Shown one piece after another: positions 1 through 11,824 of a stretch of 64,000 nt of DNA. How positions within the stretch are numbered: the first letter of the stretch is position 1; every line of letters starts with the position of its first letter. The notes under the pieces are model-generated. The model was given only the letters and a program-made list of their open reading frames with translations, was not told the origin of the DNA and did not search any database. The position numbers and the translations under genes were made by a program. This DNA comes from Schistocerca nitens. Its lineage: Eukaryota > Arthropoda > Insecta > Orthoptera > Acrididae. The stretch is taken from contig NC_064621.1 in NCBI RefSeq assembly GCF_023898315.1, forward strand, positions 124,347,521 through 124,411,520, written 5' to 3'.

Positions 1-251
1 GCGGCATGCTACCAGTGTTAAAGACTGCGATGGAGCTCCGTATGCCACGGCAAACTGGCTGACACTGACGGCGGCGGTGCACAAATGCTGCGCAGCTAGC
101 GCCATTCGACGGCCAACACCGCGGTTCCTGGTGTGTCCGCTGTGCCGTGCGTGTGATCATTGCTTGTACAGCCCTCTCGCAGTGTCCGGAGCAAGTATGG
201 TGGGTCTGACACACCGGTGTCAATGTGTTCTTTTTTCCATTTCCAGGAGTG
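1..251 (-). mobile_element. Truncated Tc1-type element (family A), cut by window edge
   Basis: This is the 5' end of a Tc1/mariner-superfamily element whose transposase reads on the minus strand. It matches positions 13772-14022 of the complete copy further right, with no difference that I could see. It ends in the terminal inverted repeat (TTTCCAGGAGTG) followed by the TA target dinucleotide at 252-253. Only the transposase start codon (ATG at 7-5) and its first bases lie inside the window. The rest of the element continues to the left of base 1. Confidence 0.93.
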
Positions 252-1358
252 TAGTTAAGTATAAAATATCTCTTTACATCCATGGAACTACTTAAATATT
301 GTATAAAATATCAATTAAAGCTTTAAAATAACTGTACAGACGATGTATACTCAGTGTGCCCTCTATGGGCTAAGCTGGTACTACCACAATGGTTTCAAAG
401 TCAACGATGTTGTGAAGGTCTTTGGCATTGCGGCATCATATCGATTTGTGAGTTGTGACTCGACTGCAAGAATACATTTATGCCAGATTCAGTCTGTCTG
501 TCTTATATTAACTTTTTTTGGCACTGGAGATATATGTTATGATGGAATGATCAGCTGCAGAATAGTATGATATTACATAGATTTTTAAAATGTCATAAAA
601 CTGATTTATTAAAAATGGAGTCATATTTCGTAATATTTCTAGTTGGAAGTTTAAAATTGTGATATCAATATTTACATACTGTTCTAAGGTACATTTCTGC
701 CATGGATACAACTGGGCCCTATGATTTTCTGAACAAAATCCTTATAACCATTTTGTCATATTTTATTGTCAATCTAGTAAGGTTTCTATTACTTTCAAAA
801 TTACAGATCTGATGATGGTCATGTGATATGACCGAAACCAGTCACCTATATTCTTGAAGCATACGTGGTGTGATCAAGACTGAATTTTAAAAAGAAAAAT
901 TTCGAGAGAAGAGTTTGTGATTGTATAACTCAAGCGATGCTTTAATAGACAATTTCAGCTGTATATATTCAAGTAATCCTGTGCCAAAGGATTGCATCAA
1001 GTTAAGTAACTCTATTAGGGAAGATAAACTTCTTTTCCAAGTTCGCTAATAATAACCTTTATTGTCGATAAAATGTCCTGTGGTGCCTCTCTTGCTCCAA
1101 GTCGGCCCGTTTGACGTCCTACCCCCCTTATGGGTGATCGGATATTTATCATCAGATAGCATACAGTCAGCCTCTCTTTTTCTACTTTGCCTGTGCAGGA
1201 TTTGAGCCCACTGTGCGAACATAAAGCAATTATTTTTAGTAAAATTCACACACTGCAGTTAAATTTCCTGGAGAATAAATCTACCTCCAGCTCTGACCAA
1301 GTTTCTTCCGTCATAATGTATGTCGAAAGTAATGTAGAACGATTTTCGTGAATTCTGA
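252..1358. other. AT-rich stretch with a Penelope-type terminal motif, no gene
   Basis: No open reading frame here has recognisable domains. Positions 780-880 contain a CTGATGA, hairpin, CCGAAAC arrangement of the kind common at the ends of Penelope-like retroelements, so part of this stretch is probably an old retroelement terminus. The remainder is AT-rich and unremarkable. Confidence 0.5.
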
Positions 1359-1376
1359 CAGAGAGAGGGAGAGGGA

Positions 1377-1421
<45 letters not shown>
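1359..1421. repeat. (GA)n microsatellite
   Basis: About 60 bases of GA/GGGA repeat lie some 20 bp downstream (in the sense of the minus strand) of the splice donor of the GH31 pseudo-exon, so it would be a CT-rich tract near the start of that intron. Confidence 0.95.
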
Positions 1422-1423
<2 letters not shown>

Positions 1424-1442
1424 TCCACAGAGAGTTACGTAC

Positions 1443-2878
1443 CTTGCCGTCGAAGTCCCAGGGCACGTAGGAGAACTGAATGGCCGGCATGAAGACGGTG
1501 GCCTGCAGCCAGCGAATGAAGAGCTCCTTGGTGGGCGCCTCGCTGCCGTAGCCGTTGCCGCCCACCATGTCTGGCAGGACGAAGGGTCAGCCCACCATGT
1601 TCATCTGCAGCAGCGTCGTCACCAGCGAAGCCAGGCCGTTGTCGAAGCCCCACCTGCTGTCCTTGTCGAGCATGCGGATGTAGATCGGAAACTGTTGGCT
1701 TTATTCTACATCTACATCTACATTTACACTCCGCAAGCCACCCAACGGTGTGTGGCGGAGGGCACTTTACGTACCACGGTCATTACCTCCCTTTTCTGTT
1801 CCAGTTGCGTATGGTTCACGGAAGAACGACTGTCTGAAAGCCTCCGTACGCGCTCGAATCTCTCTAATTTTACATTCGTGATCTCCTCGGGAGGTATAAG
1901 TAGGGGGAAGCAATATATTCGATACCTCATCCAGAAACGCACCCTCTCGAAACCTGGCGAGCAAGGTACACACGCTTCACGCATAGTCCTCCTTACGCTA
2001 ACTTTGACATCGTTTAGCTTCTGTTTGTCTGAGAGGTTTTGGCTGCGTTTACACTTGGAGTGAAGCTCTCTTTGCTTTCGCAGTAGTTTCCTAACTTTGT
2101 TGTTGAGCCACGGTGGGTTTTTCCCGTCCCTCACAGTTTTACTCGGCACATACCTGTCTAAAACGCATTTTGACGATTGCCTTGAACTTTTTCCATAAAC
2201 ACTCAACATTGTCAGTGTCGGAACAGAAATTTTCGTTTTGATCCGTTAGGTAGTCTGAAATCTGCCTTCTATTACTCTTGCTAAACAGATAAACCTTCCT
2301 CCCTTTTTTTATATTCCTATTAACTTCCATATTCAGGGATGCTGCAACGGCCTTATGATCACTGATTCCCTGTTCTGCACATACAGAGTCCAAAAGTTCG
2401 GGTCTGTTTGTTATCAGTAGGTCCAAGATGTTATCTCCACGAGTCGCTTCTCTGTTTAATTGCTCGAGGTAATTTTCGGATAGTGCACTCAGTATAATGT
2501 CACTCGATGCTCTGTCCCTACCACCCGTCCTAAACATTTGAGTGTCCCAGTCTATATCTGGTAAATTGAAATCTTCACCTAAGACTATAACATGCTGAGA
2601 AAATTTATGTGAAATGTATTCCAAATTTTCTCTCAGTTGTTCTGCCACTAACGCTGCTGAGTCGGGAGATCGGTAAAAGGAGCCAATTATTAACCTAGCT
2701 CGGTTGTTGGCCGACGCGAGACTACCATCGGCCCGAACTGGGCGGCGGTCTGCAAGTAGTCCAGTGTGTACTGCACCGGGTTCATCTCCTCCGTTCTCAG
2801 AACGGGAGGCTGTGGAAGCCAGCTGGTCTCCCCGGCGTCGAATTTGAACGAGTCGATTCCCGTCTCAATCTTGATTTT
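1443..2878 (-). pseudogene. GH31 glycosidase catalytic exon, paralog disrupted by LINE
   Basis: The split translation matches the catalytic exon at 63493-63927: the nucleophile block GIDSFKFDAGETS near 2830-2870, the AAQFGPM block near 2730, RMLDKDS near 1670, MVGGNGYG near 1560 and FSYVPWDFD near 1460. The splice acceptor (TTCAG at 2883-2879) and donor (AAG/GTACGT at 1443/1442) are still present. The reading frame is broken in three ways: a TGA replaces the His codon of the MVGHN motif (about 1588), a CR1-like LINE occupies 1700-2704, and bases beside the insertion are missing relative to the paralog, shifting the frame. I infer a dead tandem duplicate of the GH31 gene. Its downstream exons would lie left of the window, and its upstream exons were not found. 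GC content is far above the surroundings, as in the functional paralog. Confidence 0.88.
1700..2704 (-). mobile_element. CR1-like LINE, internally deleted, inside GH31 exon
   Basis: This minus-strand LINE fragment is flanked by TGTTGGC at 1693-1699 and 2705-2711, a likely target-site duplication. Its 3' end is a short TCTACA-type repeat tail at about 1701-1730. It encodes part of an APE-type endonuclease (GEDFNLPDIDWD near 2540-2575, GISDHKAV near 2360) and then jumps directly to the extreme C-terminus of the ORF2 protein (DEVSNILLPP and EIRARTEAFRQS). The whole reverse transcriptase region present in the related element at 48932-52800 is missing, with the junction near 1967-1976. It cannot encode an active reverse transcriptase. 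Confidence 0.87.
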
Positions 2879-4065
2879 CTGAATATTTTAAGAATAGAGA
2901 AATGTTTAGATATTATTATGAAAGACCTCAAACTAATGATACATTTTGTAGTGTGATGACCGCTGTCTAATAGGTGACCACGAAAATTTCGCCACACGCT
3001 TGAGGGGAAATCTCAGTCCAATTGCACTACGGTTACTCCTAGCCTAGGCAACAATGCGCTCGTGTACAAGAAACGCGTCCTATGTCTCGGAATTTTCACC
3101 AAAACCTTGACTTGACACTTTCTATCACACCTGTCAACACTGACACTGCGTTTTATACTTACTTCCTGTAAGGCTTTAGAGGGTTTTACCCCACAAAACA
3201 AGCACCTCACAAGGTTGTAGTTACCAAGTGGCTACGCTATTCTCTCACCCAAAGTACACGTGGGTTTAAGACATTATGACTCTAACGCATTACATTTCTT
3301 TATCATCGCTCTTATAGAAGACGTAAACGAACGTATACTGATAACACAAACGGTTACGTGAGGAAAAAAGGAATAAATACGTTGTTAATAATGGATGTTT
3401 GTGACAGACTGGCACTCAAAGTCAGGTTCGCTGCTTTTCCTGAGCATTCGCCTTAATCACCGGGCTATCTTAGATTTAAACCTGATGGAGGTGAATCGAG
3501 CTGATAGGGATAAAGTGAAACACGTAAAGGCCGTGGAGACTAATGTACCCAATACCTCTTAATGAATTAGACAGGTTTGAAACTTGAAGACCCAGAGGAA
3601 GATTCTTTCTGTATGTCGGTCATTATCCGATTATTATCCGAACGACAGCCTCAGATGTCTTTCATAAGCGACAGAAAGGTACGTGCAGTTGCCATATGCA
3701 ATAGAATATTAGGAAGATGGCCAGCAGCGATATTTCCCATACAAAATTACATACACAAAAATTGTTCGTGAAAAGTAATCTTTTCGGATTACTAAATGTC
3801 GAAATAGTGTAATTTACTGCGAGATGAGTCACGTAACAATGGAACAGAAATATTGTTATTTATCATAGTTCTACCTGAATATTGCTCCTACTGGACGATA
3901 ATACGTAAATCAACGCATCTATTCCGTTTTTTTTTTTAATTTTAATCAAAGAAAGTGCTTGAAGTACTGACTTAATTTCATTTTCTGTCTTTATATCGCC
4001 CCTGCTGCAGACACAGGAAACTCGTATAAAAATCTGAAAAAGTGTTTCTTGAGTACCTCGTTATT
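2879..4065. other. Intronic or intergenic DNA, nothing recognised
   Basis: This is unique-looking, moderately AT-rich sequence upstream of the GH31 pseudo-exon. Short open frames have no domain features and no supporting splice sites that I trust. I see no repeat or RNA gene here. Confidence 0.5.
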
Positions 4066-4066
4066 A

Positions 4067-4430
4067 GAATGATATTTTCACTCTGCAGCGGAGTATGCAC
4101 TGATATGAAACTTCCTGGAAAATTAAAACTGTGTGCCGCACCGAGACTCGAACTCGGGACCTTTGCCTTTCGCGGGCAAGTGCTGTACCAACTGAGCTAC
4201 CCAAGAACGACTCACGCCTTGCCCTCACAGCTTTACTTCCGCCAGTACCTCGTCTCCTACCTTCCAAACTTTACAGAAGTTCTCCTGCGAACCTTGCAGA
4301 ACTAGCACTCCTGAAAGAAAGGATATTGCGTAGACATGGCTTAGCCACAGCCTGGGGGATGGTAGAGCACTTGCGTGAGAAAGGCTAAGGTCCCGAGTTC
4401 GAGTCTCGGTCCGGCACACAGTTTTAATCT
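4067..4430. repeat. Composite fold-back repeat with two inverted tRNA-like arms
   Basis: Two tRNA-like segments face each other. On the minus strand 4198-4130 reads GGGTAGCTCAGTTGGTAC ... GAGTTCGAGTCTCGG; on the plus strand 4361-4420 reads GGTAGAGCACTTG ... GAGTTCGAGTCTCGG. Both are flanked by AAAACTGTGTGCC-type sequence (about 4123 and, inverted, 4418). A B-box-like GGTTCGAGTC core is kept in each arm. The middle segment (4200-4350) is not tRNA-like. The second arm lacks its first bases. I read it as a tRNA-derived repeat arranged as a fold-back, not as two functional tRNA genes, because the anticodon loops are not canonical. Confidence 0.75.
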
Positions 4431-5937
4431 ACCTCGTAATTGGTTCTTACACTGTATTATTAATGAACTAATATACATAATTATCTGAATATAGTCGCTG
4501 TGGATTGCTCTGTGAGTACCAGGAAGTCGAATTCGCTTTCTGACCAGCAATCAGTATATTCTTAGAACTGATTAAGTGCTAGTAGATTCAATGTGCTGCC
4601 CTGTAGGACACTTCATTTCCAAGAAAGTGGAACTGCAGTCACTACCTACGCTTCGCCACTTTCTGCCTACACCTTTTTCTGCTGTACTGTTATGACGAGT
4701 CTCTTTGACTCGCACGATCGTAGTTTGTATGTAAATATAGATATCAGAAGATTGTGTTTTGAGGAAGTTATAAATGGAAACGAGGTACTGAGGTTGAAAC
4801 AGAGCAAGCTAGAATCGTACCAGATGTAAGTATTGCACCACTACTAATAATTTTACTTTTTCTATTTTTCCATCCTTTAACGATGTGCACTTAAACCTGT
4901 TATAATGTTTCAGGCTGCAACTCACTTAGATTTGTTACTCAGACTTTTCTTTTCATTACCCAATCAGTCTATTTGGACACATTCGAACTACTCCTTAGAA
5001 AGAATGGCATTCCGATCTTGTATATCAATATCTGTGAAACTAATTAACTTAAGAAATATCTGTAATCAAAGTTCTAGTACACGCAAATGTACTTTCATCA
5101 TTTCTACAATTATACCTGTTAGATTATTACATAATTTGGCACTGTACTTTTGTTATCTTATTTTTTCCTAAAGACATGACACATTACAATAATAAGTTAA
5201 GCCATTAATTAAGAATTTGCACCAATATGCGCCAGTGATTATAGTTATAAAAACTCCGCCCGTGCTCGTAAATGTGTTGTTCCCATAATCGTTGTGCAAA
5301 GTGTTCCATCATATTTGTATTTTCTAAAACTGATACACATATTACAAGGTAAGTTACTATCGTAACATATAGGCCTTTAAAATTACTAAACTCTAACCAA
5401 GTCGCTTTACAAACCAAACTTTTTCGAAACTAACAGTATGTTCGGTATGTTCATAACGGTGTTCTTGTACGGTTCGTAAGGCCAACCGCCACACCAAAAT
5501 AGCCAATCGATGACTGGTAAGAAATCGCGTCATGTTGTAAAGACTGCCACCAGCATTTATACGTGTGCCAGCTGTGTATCGAATGTATGACATCATGTGA
5601 TTTCGTATATCTTACCTTTGTGACTTTCTTTGTTCAGAGTTCACGCATAAACATTTGCGAGAAATTGAGAAAAACTGTTTAAACTGTATATTAGCATTAT
5701 ATGGGCACTGTTATATTGCATGATGGAATTGTGATTATCAGACAAGAGACTGAATTTCTAATATTATTAAATTTATTTTTACGAAATACCCGGAAATTAC
5801 CCATGCATGGGTAAGGCTGCATATTATCCGCGGAATACATTGGCTCATACGTATCTAAAGACACAAGAACAAGTGCACAATCTGAGAGACTCTTCGTTGC
5901 GCGTGCTGGACTAAAGGCAAACTCTTCTAGTGAAAAA
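4431..5937. other. AT-rich stretch, nothing recognised
   Basis: Several short open frames are present (for example 4905-5171), but none shows domains, codon bias or splice context. No repeat family was recognised by eye. Confidence 0.45.
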
Positions 5938-6094
5938 AATGGTTCAAATGGCTCTGAGCACTATGCGACTTAACTTCTGAGGTCATCAGTCGCCTAGAAC
6001 TTAGAACTAATTAAACCTAACTAACCTAAGGACATCACACACATCCATGCCCGAGGCAGGATTCGAACATAGCAATCGTGCGCTGCAGTTGCAG
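5938..6094 (-). repeat. tRNA-derived SINE, 5' truncated or diverged
   Basis: Read on the minus strand, this has the shared SINE body of the window (GTCCTTAGGTTAGTTAGG, then GTTCTAAGTTCTAGG and GTGCTCAGAGCCATTTGAACC) ending in an A/T-rich tail at the left. The B-box GGATTCGAAC complement is present at about 6059-6068, but the A-box half to the right has diverged beyond recognition. Confidence 0.82.
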
Positions 6095-6987
6095 TCATTT
6101 AATTCAACTGAAAGAGGCGAAGGTACAGTCAATTGCATGTAGCATTTGCCAAGATACCGAAACAAAAGCACATGCACAAAAGGAACTCTAGATCGGTAAA
6201 ACGGGAAACTGAATTAATTGCTCATAAACCACAAATCTACGTGAATCATCTGGAATGTTCATAATGAATTAGCTTTACGAGCGGTTGAGAGAGATCAAGA
6301 TCCTTCGTCTTAGCATTTCATGTGACTGTAGTTTGGTTTTGCTCACGGTATTCCCGTATCGATCACTGTCTTTCATACGCGTAATTAATGTGAAGGCAAT
6401 TACAATAATTAATAAAGCAAAGGCTGTAAAAGAAATGATAAACATTGTTATAACTCATACATGAAATATTCAAACATCAGACTCCATATCAGGACAGAGC
6501 GTCTGCAGGACACAGCTGACCTGCCCACCACTACAGTAGGAGTGACGTGGGCCAGAAGATGTTCTGCACTGTTGCTTTGAAGAAGATGGAGGGGGAAGCA
6601 GACGAACAGAAAGTCACATTGCTGCCTGTTGCCAACCTAACGTTACCCCCACACAAAACACGTTTGCCCTGTCCACGTGGGTCAACCTTTCTACTTTCCT
6701 GTGTACACCACCTCAAGTTGGCAAAACTGTCATACACGCTACAGATTCCTGTCACTTATCACCTGCGAAAATTTCAGATTCAAATCAACAACAAAATCAT
6801 GCATTCTGGTTTCCTTCGCACGAGGAGGCAAACGTAGCAAGATGACGTAAGGGAAATGCCAAATATAGTTGTAGCACACGCCTAGAAAAGCTCCCCCCCC
6901 CCCCCCATCCAATAGGACTGCTACCATCACATACAGGCAGCAGTTGATGGTGATTTCATATATTACTCTAATCAAGAATTTTTAGTA
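6095..6987. other. No gene; poly-C tract at 6893-6906
   Basis: The open frame at 6547-6837 is uninterrupted but has no recognisable domain or splice context and I do not call it. A run of about 14 C lies at 6893-6906, close to the left end of the Tc1 element that begins at 6988. Confidence 0.45.
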
Positions 6988-8361
6988 CACTACTGTCGAT
7001 TAAAATTGCTACACCACGAAGATGACGTGCTACAGACGCGAAATTTAACCGACAGGAAGAAGATGCTGTTATATGCAAATGGTTAGCTTTTCAGAGCATT
7101 CACACAAGATTGGCGCCGGTGGCGACACCTACAACGTGCTGACATGAGGAAAATTTCCAACCGATTTCTCATACACAAACAGCAGTTGACCGGCGTTGCC
7201 TGGTGAAACGTTGTTGTGATGCCTCGTGTAAGGAGGAGAAATGCGTACCATCACGTTTCCGACTTTGATAAAGGTCGGATTGTAGCCAATCGCGATTGCG
7301 GTTTATCGTATCGGGACATTGCTGCTCGCGTTGGTCGATATCCAATGACTGCTAGCAGAATATGGAATCGATGGGTTCAGGAGGGTAATACGGAACGCCG
7401 TGCTGGATCCCAAAGGCCTCGTATCACTAGCAGTCTTATCCGCATGGCTGTAACGGATCGTGCAGCTACGTCTCGATCCCTTAGTCAACAGATGGGGACG
7501 TTGGCAAGACAACAACCATCTGCACGAACAGTTCGACGACGTTTGCAGCAGCATGTACTATCAGCTCGGAGACCATGGCTGCGGTTACCCTTGACGCTGC
7601 ATCACAGACAGGCGTGCCTGCGATGGTGTACTCAATGGCGAACCTGGGTGCACGAAATGCGAAACGTCATTTTTTCGGATGGATCCAGGTTCTGTTTAAA
7701 GCGTCGTGATGGTCGCATCCGTGTTTGGCGATATCGCGTTGAACGCACATTGGAAGCGGGTATTCGTCATCGCCATACTGGCGTATCACCCGGCGTGATG
7801 ATATGGGTTGCCATTGGTTACACGTCTCGGTCACCTCTTGTTCGCATTGACGGCACTTTGAACAGTGGACGTTACATTTAAGATGTGTTACGATTTCGAT
7901 CCCTGCGAAACCCTACATTTCAGCCGGATAATTCACGACCGCATGTTGCAGGTCCAGTACGGGCCTTTCTGGATACAGAAAATGTTCGACTGCTGCCCTG
8001 ACCAGCACATTCTCCAGATCTCTCACTAATTGAAAACGTCTGGTCAATGGTGACCGAGCAACTGGCTCGTCACAATACGCCAGTCACTACTCTTGATGAG
8101 TTGTGGTGTCGTGTTGAAGCTGCATGTGCAGATGTACCTGTACACGCCATCCAAGCTCTGTTTGACTCAATGCCCAGGCGTATCGAGGCCGCTATTACGG
8201 CCAGAGGTGGTTGTTCTTGGTACAGATTTCTCAGGATCTATGCACCCAAATTGCGTGAAAATGTAATCGCATGTCAGTTCTAGTATAATATATTTGTCCA
8301 ATGAATACCCGTTTATCATCTGCATTCCTTCTTGGTGTAGCAATTTAAATGGCCAGTAGTG
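6988..8361 (+). mobile_element. Tc1-type DNA transposon, family B (DD34E), decayed
   Basis: The element is bounded by TA at 6986-6987 and 8362-8363. Imperfect terminal inverted repeats begin CACTACTG at the left and end CAGTAGTG at the right, each containing the GCTACACC / GGTGTAGC block. Its 1374 bp is typical for Tc1 elements. A second copy in the opposite orientation lies at 45478-46885. Confidence 0.93.
7219..8283 (+). pseudogene. Tc1-type transposase pseudogene, family B
   Basis: It starts at the ATG of MPRVRRRNAYHHV. An N-terminal paired-like helix-turn-helix region (FDKGRIVANRDCGLSYRDIA) is followed by the DDE catalytic core: VIFSDGSRFCL (first Asp kept, the usual Glu after it is Gly), QPDNSRPHVAG (second Asp) and SPDLSLIENVW (Glu). 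Thirty-four residues separate the second Asp from the Glu. A TAA stop at 7879-7881, a few residues missing just after it relative to the copy at 45.6 kb, and a TGA at about 8000 (in place of the Trp before PAHSPD) interrupt the frame. It is non-functional as it stands. Tc1 transposases cut and paste at TA dinucleotides. Confidence 0.92.
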
Positions 8362-8482
8362 TACATGAAGTGGATCTGATCGAGCCATTTCACCATGAAT
8401 TCCTCGAACGGATGTTAACAGATCCACCCTCCGGTATTTCCATGTCTGTGGGAAACGTTTTTAAATTTCGTCCTTATTGAGC

Positions 8483-8687
8483 GCCGGCTGGAGTGGCCGA
8501 GCGGCTCTAGGCGCTTCAGTCTGGAACGGCAGGACTGCTACGGTCGCAGGTTCGAATCCTGTCTCGGGCATGGTTGTGTGTGATGTCCTTAGGTTAGTTA
8601 GATATAAATAGTTCTAAGTTCTAGGGGACTGAAGACCTCAGATGTTAAGTCCCATAGTGCTCCGAGCCATTTGAACCATTTGATCCA
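8483..8687 (+). repeat. tRNA-derived SINE with 8-bp target duplication
   Basis: Flanked by TATTGAGC at 8475-8482 and 8688-8695. The head has A-box-like (AGTGGCCGAGCGGCTCTAGG) and B-box (GGTTCGAATCC) promoter elements. The body carries the GTCCTTAGGTTAGTTAG and GTTCTAAGTTCTAGG blocks and ends in CATTTGAACCATTTGATCC. Confidence 0.94.
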
Positions 8688-8695
8688 TATTGAGC

Positions 8696-9987
8696 TTATC
8701 ATCAGTGTTTTTAGTAGAGAAAAATACGCTCATACAGGTGACGAATGTTAAGAGTGCTGGATGTCTGTGGAGTTTGTTTAATGCTGCTGGAACATCTGAG
8801 GCGATGATCACAACACAACAACCCCGCAGGATGTGCATGTTCAGCTAATCGTCATGTGTAGGACTTACAGAAATCATTGGCATGACGGACATATGATCTT
8901 CATACAGACAGATCACACAGGCAGCTTGCAGTAGTATAGTGACTACAGAGCGTGCCAAGAGCGTATGCACGGGCTCTACCAGGGCGAATGCGGCACGAGA
9001 ATACCGTAGAAGTAATAGCCTGTCTGCGAAGAACAGACAGACCACAGCTGAAATCGGTGCGGAACTTACGGATGGAATGTCGGTCGAACCGCTGGGAACT
9101 GGTTACTGGAAGCTGGGTTGATATTGTGGTATAGATAGTTACGATTCCACAACGTAGGTACAAGTTTGTAGGTTGGCACTACGACACCGACACCGACGAC
9201 GGCTCCCTCTAGCCGGCGCTCCAGATTCAGCCCCATTTGTTCGCGAGTTGGCGACCAAACAACATTGTTTCATCTTCATAGTGGGTGACCCACAACAGAT
9301 TTTGCCTGTGTTAGCTTTGATACATCCGACTTCGCACCTTCGTGCTCATATTTCCCAAAAGTTACATATATGTCATTGACTAATATTCTCTATTAAATGA
9401 ACTTTTACGTTAAAAGCAGTACCGAGATTTTTACCTCACCTACTCCTACTCGCTTCTTACATTCGGCCTACGCTTCAGTTTACAGGAGGAGACCCACCCG
9501 CCGCCTTCCAGACGGGATACAAAAGATATGTATTGCAATGCGTCGTTTATCATTCGTCATTGACACTTTACCATAGACGAAAGAGACTTGCGTAGTCTAG
9601 ACACAGAGACGGTCAACTGAGAAATGCAGAACCATTCAGCTGTGTTTGGCGACGACTCCGCTTCTACTTGTCCACATGAGGTCCATAGACCGGCTCATGA
9701 AAAGTCTCGGGAAGCAGCGATTCTCGAGTACCCATACCTCTACAACTCCTGTATACATAATACGCAGAGTTGGTGGCTATGGCAATAGGACTCATTTGTC
9801 GCAAGAATGGTAAACCCCGTTGTCGTACTGATATGTGCCAGAGCTGAGACTGGTCTCAGATGCTTGGCCGCTTCCTACACTATATTCCTGGTTCTCTTTT
9901 CTGTTAACAATGGGACATAAATTTCACCAGTTTATTTCCATGTCAGCTATCTAATATAAAAATCTGCCTTTTCCACCCGTGGATCAA
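8696..9987. other. No recognisable gene or repeat
   Basis: Overlapping short open frames at 8939-9163 and 9173-9379 occur on both strands, but none has domain features. No tandem repeat is visible. Confidence 0.45.
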
Positions 9988-9989
9988 AA

Positions 9990-10191
9990 AATTTAAAAAT
10001 TTGTGGTAGGATCTTACGGGACCAAACTGCTGAGGTCATCGGTCCCTAAGCTTACGCACTACTTAATCTAACTTACGCTAAGGATAACACACACATACAA
10101 GCCCGAGGGAGGACTCGAACCTCCGACGGGGGGCAGTCGCAGGGACCGTGACAAGGCGCCTCAAACCGCGTGGCTACCCAGCGTAGTTCCT
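9990..10191 (-). repeat. tRNA-derived SINE (GGTCCCATAG-tail subfamily), minus strand
   Basis: On the minus strand it has a tRNA-like head with B-box GAGGTTCGAGTCCTCCC (about 10113), then a body with GTGTGTGTTATCCTTAGCGTAAGTTAG-like blocks and the GACCGATGACCTCAGCAG and TTGGTCCC blocks. It matches the copy at 35800-35998. Short similar flanks (CCGTGGA at 9977-9983 and 10192-10198) may be the target duplication. Confidence 0.88.
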
Positions 10192-10794
10192 CCGTGGAGC
10201 AAACTCTATGGCCCTTTGTGTATTGTAAACTCACTGGTTGTCATATTGAGAATTTCCTAATTTGTTCTCTGTGGTTCTGGAAGTTAATTTCAGTTGAAAG
10301 TCGGGTACTACCATTGTACCTGGGGTGAGGGAGAAATCTGAAACAAAGATCGTCTATACTGGAAGTACGCTCAGTTTGTTTTGATTTAGAGATTTATCTG
10401 GAGTCTGGAAACAGTTTTTTTCTCTGGTAAAGAACAGTAGCGGAGGGAAACGTATCTGCACCAATAAAGCTGAAGTTTCAGCAATAGGCGAGCGCTCTAC
10501 GAATCGACTGCGACTGCAGTCGTTGGCGATAAGAATTTTGTTACATTTCCATTTTTGAACGTCAGTACGGCAAACGGCAAATTATTATAGCAACATTGTT
10601 AGTTACAAAATCGCCTTGTCGTAATTGTAGTCTATGAAACCTGAAAAATAAATGTTTGTCCTACATAGACATCTGTTTAAGGAAATGTAAGAGAAGTGAG
10701 CTATTTTTTTACGTGTAAAACACTTATGTGATAGTGCACTACAGTTTCAGGGAACCGCGGTGCCATTTTTCGATGCAACAGTTAAGCAACAAAA
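10192..10794. other. Unique sequence, nothing recognised
   Basis: I see no open frame with domain content, and no repeat, before the tandem duplication begins. Confidence 0.45.
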
Positions 10795-11426
10795 GCAGAA
10801 CGCTATGACCAGAGATATACAGCATCTCAGCCTTACGTAATCTGACGGTGTGCGGCGTGAAAGATATAAAATGACAACAGGTTTTCGGCAGAAAAAGAAA
10901 TGAGTAACAACGGTCTTTGAAATGAATTTTTTATGTACTTATGAACCTATCTCTACTGTATGTATAAAAAGGATCGAGCCTGCCGAAAGCATTGGGTATA
11001 TCGAGAAGACAATGGGCTCTAGACTGGGAACTTGTCAAAAGATCAAAATATCGGGATAGGTAAAGGACACTAGTGGACACAACACAGACTCACAAAGACG
11101 ATGACAGACAGCAGAACGCTATGACCAGAGATATACAGCATCTCAGCCTTACGTAATCTGACGGTGTGCGGCGTGAAAGATATAAAATGACAACAGGTTT
11201 TCGGCAGAAAAAGAAATGAGTAACAACGGTCTTTGAAATGAATTTTTTATGTACTTATGAACCTATCTCTACTGTATGTATAAAAAGGATCGAGCCTGCC
11301 GAAAGCATTGGGTATATCGAGAAGACAATGGGCTCTAGACTGGGAACTTGTCAAAAGATCAAAATATCGGGATAGGTAAAGGACACTTGTGGACACAACA
11401 CAGACTCACAAAGACGATGACAGACA
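10795..11426. repeat. Recent 316-bp tandem duplication (two units)
   Basis: Unit 1 (10795-11110) and unit 2 (11111-11426) are head-to-tail and nearly identical: I found one difference (ACTAGTGG versus ACTTGTGG near the end of the unit). Each unit contains the same AT-rich segment with TATAAAA motifs and no long reading frame. Confidence 0.96.
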
Positions 11427-11811
11427 CTCTTTAAGTATATTATAACAAGGCTCTCAGACACAACCAATCCAGCGTAAGTGACATGAAAAGTGCGGTATGG
11501 ACTTCACTTGCCACAGGGTGTTAAAAGATTAACATTCCATTAATCATCTGTGCCACGTTAACTGACGCAAATATGTACAGGCTCACAGTGGGAACGACCC
11601 CTACATTCGCAAGAACAAGTTTCCAAATTGTATCCCTGATGTTGTCAAATGTATTTACAGGTCTCTGGCTGATCTTGAACTTCTGTGGTCATGGCAAAAC
11701 TCAGGATCCAAATAAGTCTCTAAATTGACTGGTATGGAAACGGTGCCGTAAAACAACATTTTCATTTGCTACAGTTGTCAGAATTACAACTTATGTGCAA
11801 TTCTTGTATTT
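11427..11811. other. Unique sequence left of the nested stack
   Basis: No gene or repeat was recognised. It ends at the AATGACGGGAACC target site of the RTE-type LINE. Confidence 0.45.
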
Positions 11812-11824
11812 AATGACGGGAACC

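Noticed and set aside
4130-4420. Two tRNA-like segments as real tRNA genes
   Set aside because: Anticodon loops are not canonical, one arm lacks its 5' end, and the pair is arranged as an inverted repeat inside a repeated element.
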